From: Pseudo-nitzschia pungens | Lineage: Eukaryota; Bacillariophyta; Bacillariophyceae; Bacillariales; Bacillariaceae | NCBI GenBank assembly: GCA_037355855.1 | Contig: CM074762.1 | Coordinates: 744,001-808,000 of the forward strand | Length of the DNA stretch: 64,000 nt | Reading direction: 5' to 3' | Shown here: positions 31,573 through 43,330 of the stretch, piece after piece | Layout: every line of letters begins with the position of its first letter | Numbering within the stretch: position 1 is the stretch's first letter | Made by a program: the position numbers and the translations under genes | Notes under the pieces: generated by a model | The model's database searches: none | What the model saw: only the letters and a program-made list of their open reading frames with translations | Told to the model about the DNA's origin: nothing

Positions 31573-32057
31573 TGTTCTCTTTTGGTGGTACCGGTAGGGC
31601 TTCGGTCATATGTTGTACCCAGGGTTGCGAGGAAATTGCTCTCTCGTGCTGTATTGCTTACTTCTATGACTTACTGCTTCGTACGTCGTATTATTTTGTA
31701 CTTATACATATACTCGTAGATACCTTCGAGAAGACTGCTCTGGCACAATGTCCTTTTGTTGTACCATATGCTATATTTATTTCGTCCCAAGCCTAGAAGG
31801 AGAAGAACCTGTTGGGCAACAAGGAATGAAATATATCATATTATCTGGATCGCAGAACTGAATGTGAAAAGCAAGACCCGACGTACAAACTGTACGAGTC
31901 CGTGCACGATTTATGGAAGGAACAGAAAGGTCATGATAGAAGAAAAAATAATGACAACAACAATCGAAAACGAACGATGATTGATTTCGAAATAGATTGG
32001 GAGAACAAATCATACATTACAATTTTATAATGCTCTACTTTGTCTAGTTTGCCAAGT
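31573..32057. other. Intergenic region upstream of tRNA-Met
   Basis: AT-rich spacer with no gene. It contains the 5' flank of the 505-residue gene and the short leader of the tRNA. Nothing further was recognised. Confidence 0.5.
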
Positions 32058-32151
32058 GCCCGGTTAGCTCAGTAGGCAGAGCGTTCGTCTCATAATCCAC
32101 AGCACTAACAGAGAAAGCGAAAGGCCGTCAGTTCGATCCTGACATTGGGCA
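32058..32151 (+). tRNA. tRNA-Met (CAT anticodon), intron-containing
   Basis: The acceptor stem GCCCGGT (32058-32064) pairs with ATTGGGC (32144-32150), followed by discriminator A. The D-arm is GCTC AGTAGGCA GAGC. The anticodon stem is TTCGT/GCGAA with loop CTCATAA (anticodon CAT). The T-arm is GTCAG TTCGATC CTGAC. A 21-nt intron (starting ATCCACAGC) interrupts the loop after position 37, the canonical place. The D-arm and the absence of initiator features such as an A1:U72 pair favour elongator Met. Confidence 0.93.
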
Positions 32152-32159
32152 CTCTTTTT
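32152..32159 (+). terminator. RNA polymerase III T-tract terminator of tRNA-Met
   Basis: CTCTTTTT directly follows the mature 3' end; five consecutive T residues fit a Pol III stop. Confidence 0.8.
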
Positions 32160-33527
32160 GCTCTGTCCTAACACCAAATACCGTTCGCCATGCTTCTTTC
32201 ACACGTAACATTCCTAATCTTACTGAGCATCAGAGACTGTCGACCAGTCGAAGAAGACTTGAAGACATGCCACTCGTCAGAGTATTTCTATACCGTACAT
32301 TTTTTTCAAATCAGGACAGTATTTACTTAACTGAAGAGAGATTAGAACAGCTTGGACTCCAATCGGATACGTCCAAGGGGAGCAGGCTCAAGAAACCGAT
32401 GGCGGTAGTACCGAGTGGTGTGTATTACTACTAGTAGTACGACGATTACTTTTGACGCGTCCAGTTGGGGTGCAAGCACGCTAGTGCTGTGTTTTGAAGG
32501 CATTCATATTGATTCATTTGTTTACTGCGGCAGTCGCCAGCGGGAGAACTGAGCCACACTAATTCCTATCACTATGATCATACCGCTTCTTGCTGCATGC
32601 TCCAACTTATTGCTGGCTGCACATTTATCCCAGTTTAGTACTGGGAAATAGAGTCGCAGACTTACAAACAAACACTATGAGTCAATAGAAATAGATATAT
32701 GTTTAGCAGAAAGAAAGTATTTCTTGGGTTTGAGATTCCGTTGGGAGGATTAGCCATTGTTGGATTTCCATGCCTTTTGGGAAACTGGCAAGAATACTAG
32801 TACTAGGAGTCCAGGTTTTGAAAATATTTGATATTCTTTTCTGTCTCATTCGACTGGAAACTAGTGAGTGGTCAGCACTATACCTGCATCAAACAGCAGC
32901 CTTTTGTGAGCAATTCTTTGTCATTAGTCAAATCATTTTTCAACATTTCTTTGTGAACAAATCCATTCCTTGTTCTTGTTGCAATCTTACTCATTGTGCA
33001 GTGCTGACAGATGCAATACCTGCTCAACTCAGTGATAGTCGGAATTTGAAAATCTAGAAGTGATTTTCAAAAATAATAGTAACAGATCCAACAACTCAAG
33101 AAAACATACCCATCTGAGTGGTTCAGATGATCCTCCAACACAACATTCGAAATAAATAGTAGTAGTAGTAAAGCTAGTATAATTACTAATTACCGTTCCT
33201 GAGTACAAGTTCCGTATCTCCACACTAATTTAGGTCGTAAACCTTACGACCCAAAGCAATCCAAAGATTGACTGAAAATAAGAACAACAAAAATTCAACC
33301 GAAACATCATGAGGAAAAAACATCATTCGTAGTTATCCACAATAACAGAACGCAAAAATCACGAAGTGAACTGCGAAGCGTTCTCGTACTAATAGCTTCT
33401 TCAATTTGTCCTTCGAGAGGGTCACACGAACGGCAGGAATGAGTCGTTTCTAAACAGGATTCTGTACAACAACATCGATTTTGGATTCGAAGTATCAAGC
33501 TTTCGGATTGAGAGCGACCTGGAACGC
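32160..33527. other. Intergenic region
   Basis: AT-rich, no supported gene. It includes short ACTAGTAGTAC-type runs near 32,430 and AGTAGTAGTAGTA near 33,160-33,170. The open frame at 32770-33057 is hydrophobic but has no domain or good start context. The right end is the 5' flank of the J-protein gene. Confidence 0.5.
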
Positions 33528-35586
33528 ATGCCGATACAAATGCGCCGACCTGATCTGATGAGAGCTGGAATTTCGAAATCCGCTCTCGCCACCATCCGGT
33601 GGTCTTCCGAAAGAAGGGTGCTGTGTTTCAAATTGACGACTCAATCACCAAGTGGTCCATCGCGTTATACCAATTTTTGGATACGGTCGCTCTCGTCTTT
33701 GAGTACAACCAAGAAGGCGGCCACCAGTTATTCCTTAATGAGTCATGGAACAACAAAAATACCAACCATTTTCAACAACCACGAAAGCAATCATGTTATT
33801 CATGGTCCTCGATACTTTTCCTCGTGGAGTAACACCAACAGCACAAAGAGTAAGAGATTTAATCTCCGGGCTCTTCCTTTCTCCATATCACCGGAAGAAG
33901 CCCTCCAATCTTTCCAGAAATGGGCGGAAGAGGATCAAGGTTTGAGATACCTCATGAACTACAAAACGATTGAAATCGGTGCTACATTTGTGCCGGTATG
34001 GACCTTTGATTTGAACATTCGGTTCAAGCAGCAGCATCAAAAAGGAACAAGGTCTTCGTCGTCCTCCTCCCCATATTCATGGAAGCCTCCCATTTTTGAC
34101 GCGTACGACCAAGCGGGCTCGAAGAACCAACAGGACGTGATTTACCTGCCAGGTGGTCTTGCAGCGTATGCTGGGTACGCATATCGTCGGAGTTTGATCA
34201 ATCCGGTCCATGAATCAACCTTGATATTCATGGGTGATCAGACCCAACCCTTTGGTGGATGGATGCTCAAAGATATGATCCTGAAAGAAACCGGAAATCC
34301 CATTCATGTTATCCCAGATACGTGGAACAGCACCAAAGGAAGGGCTTTTTCCGTTGTTAAGGAGGAACTTCAGGGAATTGTCGACGCGAATTGGATGGAG
34401 CTCGAGCTTGACGTTGGAGGTATTCCGCCGCCGATTGTGCAAACGGAAGTAGTAGCTGCTCGAAGGGTATTTATGCCAACCTTCGTGGTCAAGTACAAGA
34501 TTTTTGGTCTGGAATACCAAGCTTTTGTTTCCGGATGTGACACCAGCGCACCTGTAGGGGGTGTCTCTCATCAGATTTTTGAGAGGATCGAAACTAGAGG
34601 TAGTCTTTCTCGCGAACTTTATCGTTCCTCCCCGAAATTGTTGATGGAGCTTTCTGGCCTAGCCTATGAATTCCTAGCGTTGCTCGGCAAGCCGTATATA
34701 ATTCCTCTCCACAAATTTATCATTCCTTGGTTGCAGACCGTATTCAAAACCGTATTCAGTTTCTCATGGTTCATCTTGCTTCGATTATGGGTGAATTCAC
34801 CCGTTGTGGGTGTTTTAGGCGGACTCTTCGCGGGTTTCCGAAAGGTTCTCCAACCTTGGATGGACAACAAAGAAGCGGATGCCGATTGGGAGCGACAACG
34901 TCAACACGAAGCGGAAATGACCGAAGGCAAGTACGATGCTTCAAACAAGTCTAACATGAACGACTTCCATGACATCACAGGCAGAGCTCAAAAGTTTTTC
35001 AACCAAAATAGAAAGACGATTCTTCGCTCCTTGTCTGGTGATTTCAAGCACGAAGAAGGAGATTTTGATTGGTATGCTGACTGGGCAGGTACGTTAGAAA
35101 TACCAAAGCACATGGGTCGCGATAACCCTTCAGATCACAACTGAAAAGACAACGCGAGCTGAGTAATGTGATGCACTTACACTATTGTGTTACCTGTTCG
35201 GAAATAAATGTGTCGTTTTGTTCTTTCTCCTAGCTTGGGCACAGCAGCAATATAAGCAGCAGGAAAGGGAATCGGCTCAGTACCAAGAGCAACAGCAATA
35301 CTACTCCAACCAAAAGCAACAACAAGATAAGCAGCAAGCAAAATCAAACAAAAATGACGAATTTAAATGGCCGTTTAACCCTAACGATCCTTATTCAGTC
35401 CTCGACATCGATCACTATGCAACCGATGCTGAGGTATCCAATGCATTTCGAAAGGAAATGCTTCAGCACCACCCCGATACACAACCGAATGCAACAGAAG
35501 CCCATAAACGACGTTCACTGGAGCGTTCCAAGTTGATTACAGAAGCCTACCAAAAAATCAAAAGGGAACGAAAATCAAAGAAGTAG
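33528..35586 (+). CDS. Probable mitochondrial protein with C-terminal J-domain
   Basis: Two exons, 33528-35088 and 35234-35586. The intron (GTACGT...CCTAG, 145 nt) joins DWYADWA to AWAQQQYKQQ; without splicing the frame stops at 35144. The result is 637 residues. The N-terminus is rich in Arg/Ser/Thr and poor in acids, like a mitochondrial presequence. Residues ~110-350 form an unrecognised globular region (ISPEEALQSFQKWAEEDQG, LPGGLAAYAGYAYRR). A hydrophobic stretch (~residues 405-440, FSWFILLRLW...GVLGGLFAGF) may cross a membrane. Exon 2 has a Gln-rich coiled segment and then a J-domain (PYSVLDIDHYATDAEVSNAF...LQHHPD...ITEAYQKIK) with an intact HPD. A J-domain at the extreme C-terminus suggests that it recruits Hsp70 to a membrane site; the details are inference. 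Confidence 0.85.
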
Positions 35587-35757
35587 GAAACGCATGTTTT
35601 TCAGCAACTGGTGCAAAATTATTTTTATTGAAAAGTTTCATTTCGAAACATATCGTTCTTTATTCTAGCCTATCCACTTCGAATCTGCCACACTAATAAG
35701 TCAAATGTCGACTGATTTGCAAAGAAACCTTTCAGAGAAAAAGTCCTACTAGAGCTT

Positions 35758-36657
35758 TCATCCTCGTCGTTGGTTCAAAGTGATATCATTTCGGTCGTCA
35801 TCGATGTCGTCCAGCATCTCTTCGCTGTTATAAACATCCATTGTAATGTCTTCATCATCCTCCTCCATATCTTGATCGTATGACTCGTTCAGCCCTTCCC
35901 CGTCGGTCAAGTAAAAACAGGATGAAACTGCCTGGTGGTTCTCCCTGATCTCGACGACCAATGCCGGGAGGTTTCGTTCCGTCCTACTCTTATTCTTAAT
36001 GTCTTCCTTACATTGCCCACCATCTCCCCCATTGTGATCCAATGCGACTCTATAATTTTTCCCCTCAATACAGTTGTCGTTCTCCCAATCCCCAGTTCTG
36101 AAGGCTTCTCCGACATTGTTCACCTCATCTTCTAGCTTTCCAGTCCCAATCCAATTTCCTCTTTTCCTACACGACGATTGGAGCAAAAGCTGCTCCTCGA
36201 GCTCACGAATTCTTTGTCTCAATTGTCGTTGATCCTCTTCCGCTTCTCTCAATCGAACTTGTGATCTATCGAACATATCTTGTACTCCAAGGCAACGTGT
36301 CTTCCAGTAATCCATTTCGCTGCTACCGCCATTTATTCGATCACGCAAAGGAAACTCAGTGGAGACTCTGCGCTGCGCTATTGATGTGTCCGCTAATTCT
36401 TCTTCATCTGAGATGTATTGGTCATTGTTGGTAGAGTCATCATCATAATAACTATAACGGTAACCCGTGGGAAAAGTTGTCGATTCGAAGCGATCCATAA
36501 ACAATCGTTGACGCTTGTGTGCCCTCCCCTCCTTGACAGCTGTATTTTCTTTCGGGATACGAGACATCTCCGTCTGACGGAGTGTTAGTTCTGGCTTATC
36601 TCTATCATTGATTGCTGGACGCAATGTGAAAGAGGAATTGATCATGGGGTTCGCCAT
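35758..36657 (-). CDS. Hypothetical coiled-coil, acidic-tailed protein
   Basis: A 299-residue protein of unknown family. The frame continues three codons upstream to a GTG, so the ATG at 36657 (MANPMINSSFTLRPAIN) is used. A basic patch AHKRQRLF near residue 45 could act as a nuclear signal. A coiled coil lies around residues 125-160 (QVRLREAEEDQRQLRQRIRE and on). The C-terminal ~50 residues are strongly Asp/Glu-rich (DMEEDDEDITMDV). Nuclear location is a guess. It converges on the J-protein gene with 171 nt between stops. Confidence 0.6.
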   Translation of the reverse strand: MANPMINSSFTLRPAINDRDKPELTLRQTEMSRIPKENTAVKEGRAHKRQRLFMDRFESTTFPTGYRYSYYDDDSTNNDQYISDEEELADTSIAQRRVSTEFPLRDRINGGSSEMDYWKTRCLGVQDMFDRSQVRLREAEEDQRQLRQRIRELEEQLLLQSSCRKRGNWIGTGKLEDEVNNVGEAFRTGDWENDNCIEGKNYRVALDHNGGDGGQCKEDIKNKSRTERNLPALVVEIRENHQAVSSCFYLTDGEGLNESYDQDMEEDDEDITMDVYNSEEMLDDIDDDRNDITLNQRRG

Positions 36658-37760
36658 TGTGGACACAGAAAAAGGTTTCGCCCATCTGTATATTCGAAGT
36701 TAGTGAACAGGAGGTCACGCGATGAGAGGAACATCAATGAGAAATTATGAACCGTCGGAGAGGATGTGCTAGAACGTATTGGACTATCTTCGAACCAATT
36801 GGTGTGATTGGAACAGATAGCTCCTTCCTCTGCTCTGCACCACCAACTGGTGGTTTTACTGCCAGTTTACAAGAACCGATGTCAAACATTCGACTCTCGA
36901 AAAACACTGATCGGACTTTCAAAAACTTGCGCGCGCCAATGTGGGATTAGTGTTGTTAACATCGTGCGGTTTTGAAAAGGTAAATGACTAACGATCTGGT
37001 ATTTCAAATCCGCGCGTGCACGGATGACCAAGGTTTCAAAAGATCGAGGGAACAAATTGAAACGTTAGTCGTAAGACCCAAATTAAATGCTCACAAAAAA
37101 AGCGCCCTTCTTTGCGAGTGTGAATGAGATTTCTCCCTCTGCTTTCAAAAAATTGAATGAATCAGATTCTCACGAAATCATCACCAGCAGATCACACTTT
37201 AGTCTTGTCGAGAATAACTTCCATACAATCAAAGCACGACCACTGGCATTCAATTACGATGTAACATGACGCTTTTGTTTTTTGAAACGAAGAGATCCCG
37301 CCCAAAAGATACTAGGTATCACAGTTGCCTCGAGAACGACATAAGATACGGTGCATGTTTGATTGCCACCAGTGATTTTCATTACTGTTTTTCAACACAA
37401 GTTATTCTACCTACGGGTACATCTGAACCCAACTTTGTGCATGTAGAAGGGCAACTTTCGGACGATCTTTTTCGCTTATTGCTCCTTGATTTTGAGTTCA
37501 GGATGAGCGATTTAGATAGGAATCCATTTCCGATTAGAATACTTGTCAGTGGGCTTAGAATCCGTCGTGTGCTGTGGGATTACTGCACATCACGACATAG
37601 AGAATAATAGGGACACGATGTTGCTTGATGATGTTGAATTTTCTATCTGTAGTTTGATTTTATCCTACAGTACTGTACGTACTGTATTGTCTATTGTAGT
37701 TGTTTCGATGCTTTCGTTTCGTATTGCACTCCGAAGATTATTTTCATTGTCTTGAGATCA
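36658..37760. other. Intergenic region
   Basis: About 1.1 kb without a supported gene. The open frame at 37266-37607 lacks domains and compositional support. The stretch contains the promoter of the coiled-coil gene and the 3' flank of the carrier-like gene. Confidence 0.5.
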
Positions 37761-39035
37761 TTATTCTGAGGTTTTTACGCCTTCCTTCATTTTTTCGTAT
37801 CCATAAAATACCAGTGCATGTATTGGTACTGCACGCGAGACACCGGGAAGCATGATCCGGCTCCACCATATCGTACTACCGAAATGAGCGTATCGATGGT
37901 AATTCATGGCCCCGACATGTCCAATTCCAGCAAAGGCCCCGCCAGCTACAATGCTCAGGGCTCCTTTTTCTCCACCAACGTTGTCAGTAGACGAACAATT
38001 CATTGATCGGGAACTCAAACGTTCCTTCTTCATCGAAAGCGACGAAACTCCTTCATATATGGAAAAATAAAGAAGAGCAGCGACCACATTGCGTCCGATC
38101 AACTTCACAGAGTAGTCACCGGTGAGATATTGTCCCTTAGCAACAGAAAGAGATGAGCGTTGTGATCGTGGTTGTCGGCATTGGAATTGCAAAATGACAA
38201 GTTGAGTCAATCCAACCATTCCACCCGCCGCAGCCGAAGATAGGAGGCTAGTTATGACAGGATGATAATTGTAATGATCCTCGTCTTTCTTGAGTTGCTT
38301 TGCCGTGATTGCGGAGTCCAAAAAAACCTTTGTGCCAAAAAGTAGGGAGGTCGAAATCGAAGCAGTTATCGCCTTAGAAAGTGCGACAGTTGCGGGTCTT
38401 GTCTTCGCCGCTACTGAAGGCAGAGTCTTGTTTGCAGCGTTTGGTATTCCACGAGCACTCCCCTCGTGTGTACCAAAACCACCAGCATGTGACCCTGTCA
38501 ATTGTTCTTGTCGGAAAAACAAGGAGGATTGGTGAGCTGCGTTAGGCGTTGTCATTGCCACCGGTCCGTTCAAATTGGAATTCCAAACTGCTCGTTTTGC
38601 CGTCCCGACGGTATTCTGATAGATCAAGACGTATTCTGCAACCCCCGAGCAAAACCCTGTCGCCAACATTGCCTGTATCACATGCTCTACTGTTGTATCA
38701 AGATTACTGTCTTCAATGATTCCACGAGTTGGATCACAAGTCGGGCTGACAGCGTTGTTGGCAATGTCGGAGTATGGAGTGAAGAGAGTTTCTTCAGAAT
38801 ATGCGCCTAGAGGAGTTATTCTCTCGACTATTTTCTCGTGTCTTTGTTTCTTTTGGTTTCGCGTCTCTGTTTCGGCTTTTCTTTCTTGTTTGTAAGGGGG
38901 GATAACCATTCGAAATCCTGGCAATCCAGACAGTACCCGAATAAAGGCTGGACGAGGGTCGTCTCGAAGTGCGTAAGATCGAGCCAAACGGGCTTCGTGG
39001 CGTCTATAAATCGTAGACTGGTTCATCAAACCCAT
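37761..39035 (-). CDS. Divergent mitochondrial-carrier-like membrane protein
   Basis: A 424-residue protein from the ATG at 39035; the frame reaches a GTG at 39050, which I did not use. The N-terminus is Arg-rich (IYRRHEARLARSYALRD), as in a mitochondrial presequence. Several hydrophobic segments follow: VIQAMLATGFCSGVAEYVLI, SLLSSAAAGGMVGLTQLVIL, LIGRNVVAALLYFSIYEGVS, SIVAGGAFAGIGH and RAVPIHALVFYGYEKMKEG. Segments such as AAGGMVGLTQLV and RAVPIHALVFYGYE resemble the repeat units of the mitochondrial carrier family (G-x-x-x-G helices and R-x-x-P...F-x-x-YE). The diagnostic P-x-D/E-x-x-K/R motifs are missing, so transport activity is uncertain. A 5' exon upstream cannot be excluded. Confidence 0.5.
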   Translation of the reverse strand: MGLMNQSTIYRRHEARLARSYALRDDPRPAFIRVLSGLPGFRMVIPPYKQERKAETETRNQKKQRHEKIVERITPLGAYSEETLFTPYSDIANNAVSPTCDPTRGIIEDSNLDTTVEHVIQAMLATGFCSGVAEYVLIYQNTVGTAKRAVWNSNLNGPVAMTTPNAAHQSSLFFRQEQLTGSHAGGFGTHEGSARGIPNAANKTLPSVAAKTRPATVALSKAITASISTSLLFGTKVFLDSAITAKQLKKDEDHYNYHPVITSLLSSAAAGGMVGLTQLVILQFQCRQPRSQRSSLSVAKGQYLTGDYSVKLIGRNVVAALLYFSIYEGVSSLSMKKERLSSRSMNCSSTDNVGGEKGALSIVAGGAFAGIGHVGAMNYHRYAHFGSTIWWSRIMLPGVSRAVPIHALVFYGYEKMKEGVKTSE

Positions 39036-40843
39036 TCTTCTCGAAATCACTGAATACAGTTAACCTTGGCCTACTTTCCTGATTTATAGCGGTGTCGAAT
39101 TATTGACCCTTTTGCAGCTCAAACAACAATGAATATGGCGCAAACGATGTCGCCATCTGCTACCTACCGGTACGGCATGTTTTTGTTTTGGAGTCGGGAT
39201 TGAAGATTTCGTTGAACTGCATCTTTCGTAAGGTTACCGGTACACACGTCCACCAATTCCGGAATGCATGGAATGTCAGTTCGTTGATGTCATCACGACG
39301 AAATTTCGGGATTGTTCTTCATGATTCCTTCACGATTGCAAAGTGCTGGATTTGACACCTACTTCCACACCCATACTATTGCCCATTCCTTTTACTACCG
39401 GCATGGTTCTAAAAATGAAGGCTCATGACGAAGATGATACAACAAATTGTTATCGTCTAGGTGCGGCGGTGGTCAAAATCGTGCGCCGATTTTTTTTGGT
39501 GCAATGCTCATCAATCCTAAATTCTAAAGTATAGCTCCGATAGCAACAAGTACATGTAATGGCTCATTCGAAAGCTTTCACTCTCCTCTTTCCATAGGTA
39601 CATGGTTCTATATACTTCAGAGCTGGTCTTGTTGTTGTAAATAGTCACTGAAGTAAGCATTAGTTAGCATTGCTCAAAAAACCAATCGGCCCATATACCA
39701 GGTACGGTACGTGCGGTACGGTTTCACGGATTCAACTGTACTACAAAAAGTAAGGTTACTTCGTACTTCGTATTTTCGTATTACCGGTACAGTAAAAAAA
39801 CAAAACTTCTAAAACAACCAAAGTGTGGGAGGATGATGATTTTGTCTCAACTCTAAAAACGACCAATGAATTCTCCTCCCAGCTGCCAGGGTAAATGATG
39901 TGGAAGCGAATTTGCATCTGTTCCCATAGATGGGGTTTGTAATGTCACAACTGTTTGGTACTCTTTTAAAGCGTGTGAGGTCAAGCTCAGCTTTTGATAA
40001 CTTTGAAAAAATAGAGTGTTGTTCTAAAGCTGTTTGAATATTCTCATACTAGTAAGAAGACGGTTCAGATTAAGTCCAAGTATTATGCTCTACCATTGAA
40101 TACTCGGTGGAAACAATTTAGTTATTCTGACTAGAATGTTCAGTTGCTTGAGATCACTTTGTGGCGATTTTAAGTTACTAAAGGTTACGAAGTAAGGCCT
40201 TATTTAAGTCGAATTGATCTGTCCTACTGTACTTCTGTTCAGATACAGGTTGATCCTATTGGTTTGTTTGACCTGACACTCCGTTTGCAACGGTGGTCGG
40301 AGGATAGAAAATCAATAATTCGCGCACATCCATGATCGCATTGGTGGTAGAAAATCCTTATGGAGCAACATGGCACGTGGACGTGACTATTGAGCCATAG
40401 TAAAATTATCGGCGGTGCTCTCTCCAACGTAAAAGATACCACGTGCACTCAAATTTCAAATTAGATTGATTTTCTAGTCGCTTTTCAGACCGTTGCACGA
40501 TTTTTCGGCGCGGAGATACGCACCTGGCATATATGAAAGGGAATTATTCATAATTCGTTTTGCAAGGCGACAGCGGTGCGCGACAGAGAGTTCCTCCTGA
40601 TCTTATTTGGAACAGAGAATTCGTAATTACTTGGTATTGTGTTACAACACATCTCATCGACAGAAGGAAGTTCGCACCTGTACTCGTACTAATACTCAAA
40701 TCGACTACATTCCTTCGAGGTGTTGCGTGACATATCCAGCACGGTTCATCTTAACATCGAGTAGACCAACCTATTCTCTGCTGGACGCACATCGCAAAAA
40801 AAAGCAAAAACTAGTCGCAGAAGAACTATCTCTAGACTTCAAA
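39036..40843. other. Divergent intergenic region
   Basis: 1.8 kb between the carrier-like gene and the first paralogous membrane-protein gene. There are GGTACCGG/TACCGGTA clusters near 39,165-39,245 and 39,700-39,790. Open frames at 39343-39534 and 40239-40448 have no support. The frame of the downstream gene is open back to 40607, but the signal-peptide ATG at 40844 is the better start. Confidence 0.5.
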
Positions 40844-42088
40844 ATGAAACTCTGTTCACTACTATCAATTTCGCAACTTCTAGCTCTCGTTTGCTCCACG
40901 TCTGCAATGTCCAAGGTTAGTGGAAATCGACGCGGGCTGAGAAAAATTCTCTCCAAAGCCAGAAGGCTTGAGGATAACGGAGAGGATGGTAACAATGATG
41001 GCGAACAGAACGCGGCCGACATGGAGGCATTTCTAATGGATTATTCCATGAAATTCATGGAATGTATCCCGGACCAGGTCCTTACGGATGCTGACTATAA
41101 CGATCATTTCGGGGTCGTCATTTTCAGGCTCTGCCCAGCTAATAAATGTTCGAATAACAACGGTTGCAGTTCGGGATATGCCGATTTTGCAGTCGACGTG
41201 GGAACTTACGTCGACGCTTTCATGGAAGATCAGGCAGACAATATGAATTGGGACGACAAATTCGATGTTAATGATTTTGGGCAATGCGCTGAATACGAGG
41301 CAGATATAGATGACGACGGTAAAGAGTACTACATTGGACCTGGTTGTACGGCTGATGGCACGGGTGTAAAGATGGGCGTCTACGAAGACAAATATTGTTA
41401 TCAAGAATCCCAAACGAGTTTTGAGACTCTTTCCAATGGGTGGGGACTCCCCTACAGCAATGGTGGTCTTGTCTCGACACAATGCACTAGCTGTACAGAT
41501 GACGATGGCGCTCTGAGAGAGATGTGTTTGGACCTTTATGACACATCGCCTTTTCGATGTGAAACAGAATTTGACTTCAAACACTACTACTACGACACAA
41601 ATTTCGAAATGTACAGATATGGCCAAGACACAACTGGATGCACAAAGATTGATGTCATGCGAAATCCCCGAAGCAAATTCTCCCAGGAAGCCGTTTGGAC
41701 GGATGTCATTCTTGTTCTTATGCTTGTAGTGGTGACTTTTGCAGGATATGCTTGGTATTCCTCGTGGTGGGAAAAACGTGAGTACTTCGGACCAAATTGA
41801 TTGAATGTGGGATATTTGCTACGTAGTCGCTTTCAACTCCAAAAGAAATGTCTGTAGGCAAATTCGACACTATCTCTAACTCTTTTTGAACTCTTTTCCA
41901 TTTTCCTTTGAAAAACAGAAAAATTAAACCTAGAGAAGATCGAGGATGACGATAGTCAAGCGTATCAACTAGACGATGAAGATAGCAAGTCTGATTATTC
42001 CGGAGATGGGGAAGTCAACGAATCTGGTGTCAGCGATTCTGCTATCAGTAACTACAAGGCTCCTGTAGCAGAAGGAACCCTTGCTTAA
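40844..42088 (+). CDS. Type I membrane protein, Cys-rich ectodomain (paralogue 1)
   Basis: Two exons, 40844-41777 and 41919-42088 (intron GTGAGT...AACAG), give 367 residues. An N-terminal signal (MKLCSLLSISQLLALVCSTS) is followed by a basic region, then a Cys-rich ectodomain with FRLCP, GC-SSGYADF, IGPGCTADGTGVKMGVY, LSNGWGLPYSNGGLVSTQC and CTSC. A single transmembrane helix (VILVLMLVVVTFAGYAW) follows. Splicing replaces the immediate stop with an acidic Ser/Asp-rich tail (IEDDDSQAYQLDDEDSKSDY). The same motifs recur in the gene at 43331-44284, so the two are tandem paralogues. Function unknown; it probably sits in the secretory pathway or plasma membrane. Starting at 40607 instead would bury the signal peptide, so 40844 is preferred. 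Confidence 0.8.
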
Positions 42089-43330
42089 ACAAACTCGTCA
42101 TAGACCCGTTGCCTATGCATTTTTCTGAATCCGGTTCGTTCGAACCAATGCCAGTTAAGGCTGTTTCTGTTTTTCTAATACATACGAAGACAAGACCCGA
42201 AGTCAGTTGTCTTATCTTCCTCTGTGCTTTTGATCACATGTCTTTCAAAACTATCCATAATGCTAAGCAAGCTGAATGTAAATTACTTACCGAATGGATA
42301 TTGATAGTTTAATTACAAACCGACGTTTTCAACTTCTTTAAGTAGAACCAATTCTGCTCTAAATTAGGGTGCTACGGTTAGGTTTATGTTGTATTGCCTA
42401 CCGGCATGAAATCTATTTGCGCTCACGGTATACGCGGACTATGTTTCTCAAATCCGTAATTCGAAGAACCACGATCTGCAGTTTTACTTGTTATACTGAA
42501 CCGGATGCGTGTGCACGACGTCAAGGCCACGGCTTGAAATCCCTTGATTATTAGTATTATTAGTCAGATCAGGTTGGGCCAACTTGTTGTTACGGATGTC
42601 TCCATGGTAGCGAACAATAATCCAGATGTATCCTCAGTTTCTGTTCACTACATACCCCATTGGTGGAATCAATGCTGGAAAATTCATTCTACCCGATGCC
42701 ACTGGCATATGACATCGGAAACTGTGGTGGTGGAGATGCTCATAATTCCAGGAACCAGTGGTAGCATTCCCAAGTCCGGTAACCTTACCAGTTACTTCTT
42801 GTAGAAGACATGATTTTCAAAAAAAATAATAATACGGTAGACTCTCTCCGAGAGCCAAGATCCAAGATCCGAGAGAAAGAGGAGAGAATCGTATGTCGGG
42901 ATACAATGTACAATACGTACTGTTCTCTTTGTCCAATTGGAACGGTCGTCAACTCTCTATCATGTTGCACATTCAACGCGCGTTGAGCATCAACGGACCA
43001 TCGTAGCTTTGGAGAACAACGAAAAGCGTGAACAAAATATTCGCAGTCTTGGTTCACCTCTGATACTACAGTACCGTTGATGCGGCGCGCGCTCATCATC
43101 GCTTAATCTATCTACCAATCCGTATAGTGTATACTTTGTATTGGCATTTTACATAGAGGCTAACGGATACAACATTGGTTTGGCGAGTTGGGCACGCCCA
43201 AGGCTCTCTAAAAAAAGGAACACTTTTGCATCAAAAACAGCAACGGATCGAAAAATGGATGGGATCGATGATAACATACGAGAATCATAAAACACATTTG
43301 TAGTAACTTTTACAATTCAACAAAATCAAC
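42089..43330. other. Intergenic region between tandem paralogues
   Basis: No supported gene. It contains the 3' flank of paralogue 1 and the promoter of paralogue 2. A direct repeat of the form CCGAGAG...CCAAGATCC occurs near 42850-42875. Small open frames (42109, 42369, 42544, 42785) show no domains. Confidence 0.5.
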
